5,218 nucleotides of DNA from Flavobacteriales bacterium UBA3376. GTDB taxonomy: Bacteria > Bacteroidota > Bacteroidia > Flavobacteriales > Weeksellaceae. The notes beneath the pieces were generated by a model. The model saw nothing but the letters and a program-made list of their open reading frames with translations, was not told the origin of the DNA and searched no databases. Shown piece after piece: positions 5,088-5,218 of this stretch. The position numbers were made by a program, and so were the translations under genes. Location: NCBI GenBank assembly GCA_002359055.1, contig DEQC01000022.1, forward strand, positions 1-5,218, in the 5' to 3' direction. Numbering within the stretch: position 1 is the first letter of the stretch; every line of letters begins with the position of its first letter.

Positions 5088-5218
5088 CTATTTATAGGTG
5101 GACGGCGTTTGTGTTAGGAAGGAATTGTAACCGCAAGCGTTTTGAAAATTGGCGAGGGTGGGATTTCGGAGCACAAAACTGTCAACCAGCACTACACTTG
5201 AATAGAAGCACAAAGCTC
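5088..5218. repeat. Composition-shifted non-genic segment, possible dispersed repeat edge
   Basis: From about 5096 to the right edge the sequence changes character. Positions 5101-5218 have 55 G/C of 118 (about 47%), against 16 of 60 (27%) at 4981-5040. Frames stay open to the edge on both strands, but none has a start or a recognisable domain. GC-richer, non-coding blocks repeated around the genome are common in flavobacteria, and wording such as GGCGAGGGTGGGATTT feels like one, but no second copy lies in this window. The right boundary is outside it. A partial gene entering from the right cannot be ruled out. Confidence 0.3.

Noticed and set aside
5088..5218. Minus-strand frame open from the right edge to a TAG at 5090-5088, giving FYSSVVLVDSFVLRNPTLA and more
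   Set aside because: No start is visible, and a plus-strand frame is also open over the same bases. The segment looks like a non-coding repeat in which spurious frames are common. A real C-terminus cannot be strictly excluded.
5064..5218. Plus-strand open frame running to the right edge
   Set aside because: No ATG, GTG or TTG start with a plausible upstream region before the composition shift, and the translation shows no recognisable motif.

Overview
The window comes from a low-GC member of the Bacteroidota, most likely a flavobacterium. Three things point there: the ribosomal protein sequences, starts preceded by A-rich rather than Shine-Dalgarno sequence, and a Bacteroidota-type promoter (TTTG, 19 bases, TAAATTTG) before the ribosomal genes. 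All supported genes lie on the minus strand, so the biological reading direction is from high to low coordinates.

Positions 1-2236 carry the distal half of the spc ribosomal protein operon, in transcription order rpsH (S8), rplF (L6), rplR (L18), rpsE (S5), rpmD (L30) and the first 34 codons of rplO (L15), which runs off the left edge. The first five genes are spaced 11-19 bases apart. Only rpmD-rplO has a real gap, 82 bases, and it contains a perfect 8-base inverted repeat enclosing a second stem. Upstream of rpsH there is no rpsN. Instead a strong predicted promoter at 2336-2366 drives a leader of about 95 bases with two hairpins, the first at or next to the predicted RNA 5' end. The spc operon therefore appears to be split at the rpsN/rpsH junction in this genome, with rpsH heading its own transcript.

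Positions 2237-5218 are an accessory region of envelope genes: a 141-residue lipoprotein (2487-2912), a 200-residue secreted protein (3182-3784), a 222-residue lipoprotein (3835-4503) and a small, apparently frameshifted exported protein (4654 to about 5006). The 3835-4503 and 3182-3784 genes probably form a two-gene unit ending at a terminator at 3106-3142. A strong hairpin at 4591-4633 ends the frameshifted gene. Beyond about 5096 GC content rises from about 27% to about 47% and no convincing gene is visible; this may be the edge of a dispersed repeat.

No defence system, CRISPR array, transposase, tRNA or rRNA is visible. The most interesting features are the operon split with its structured rpsH leader, the rplO leader hairpin, and the frameshifted gene, whose junction reads GTT TGA in one frame.
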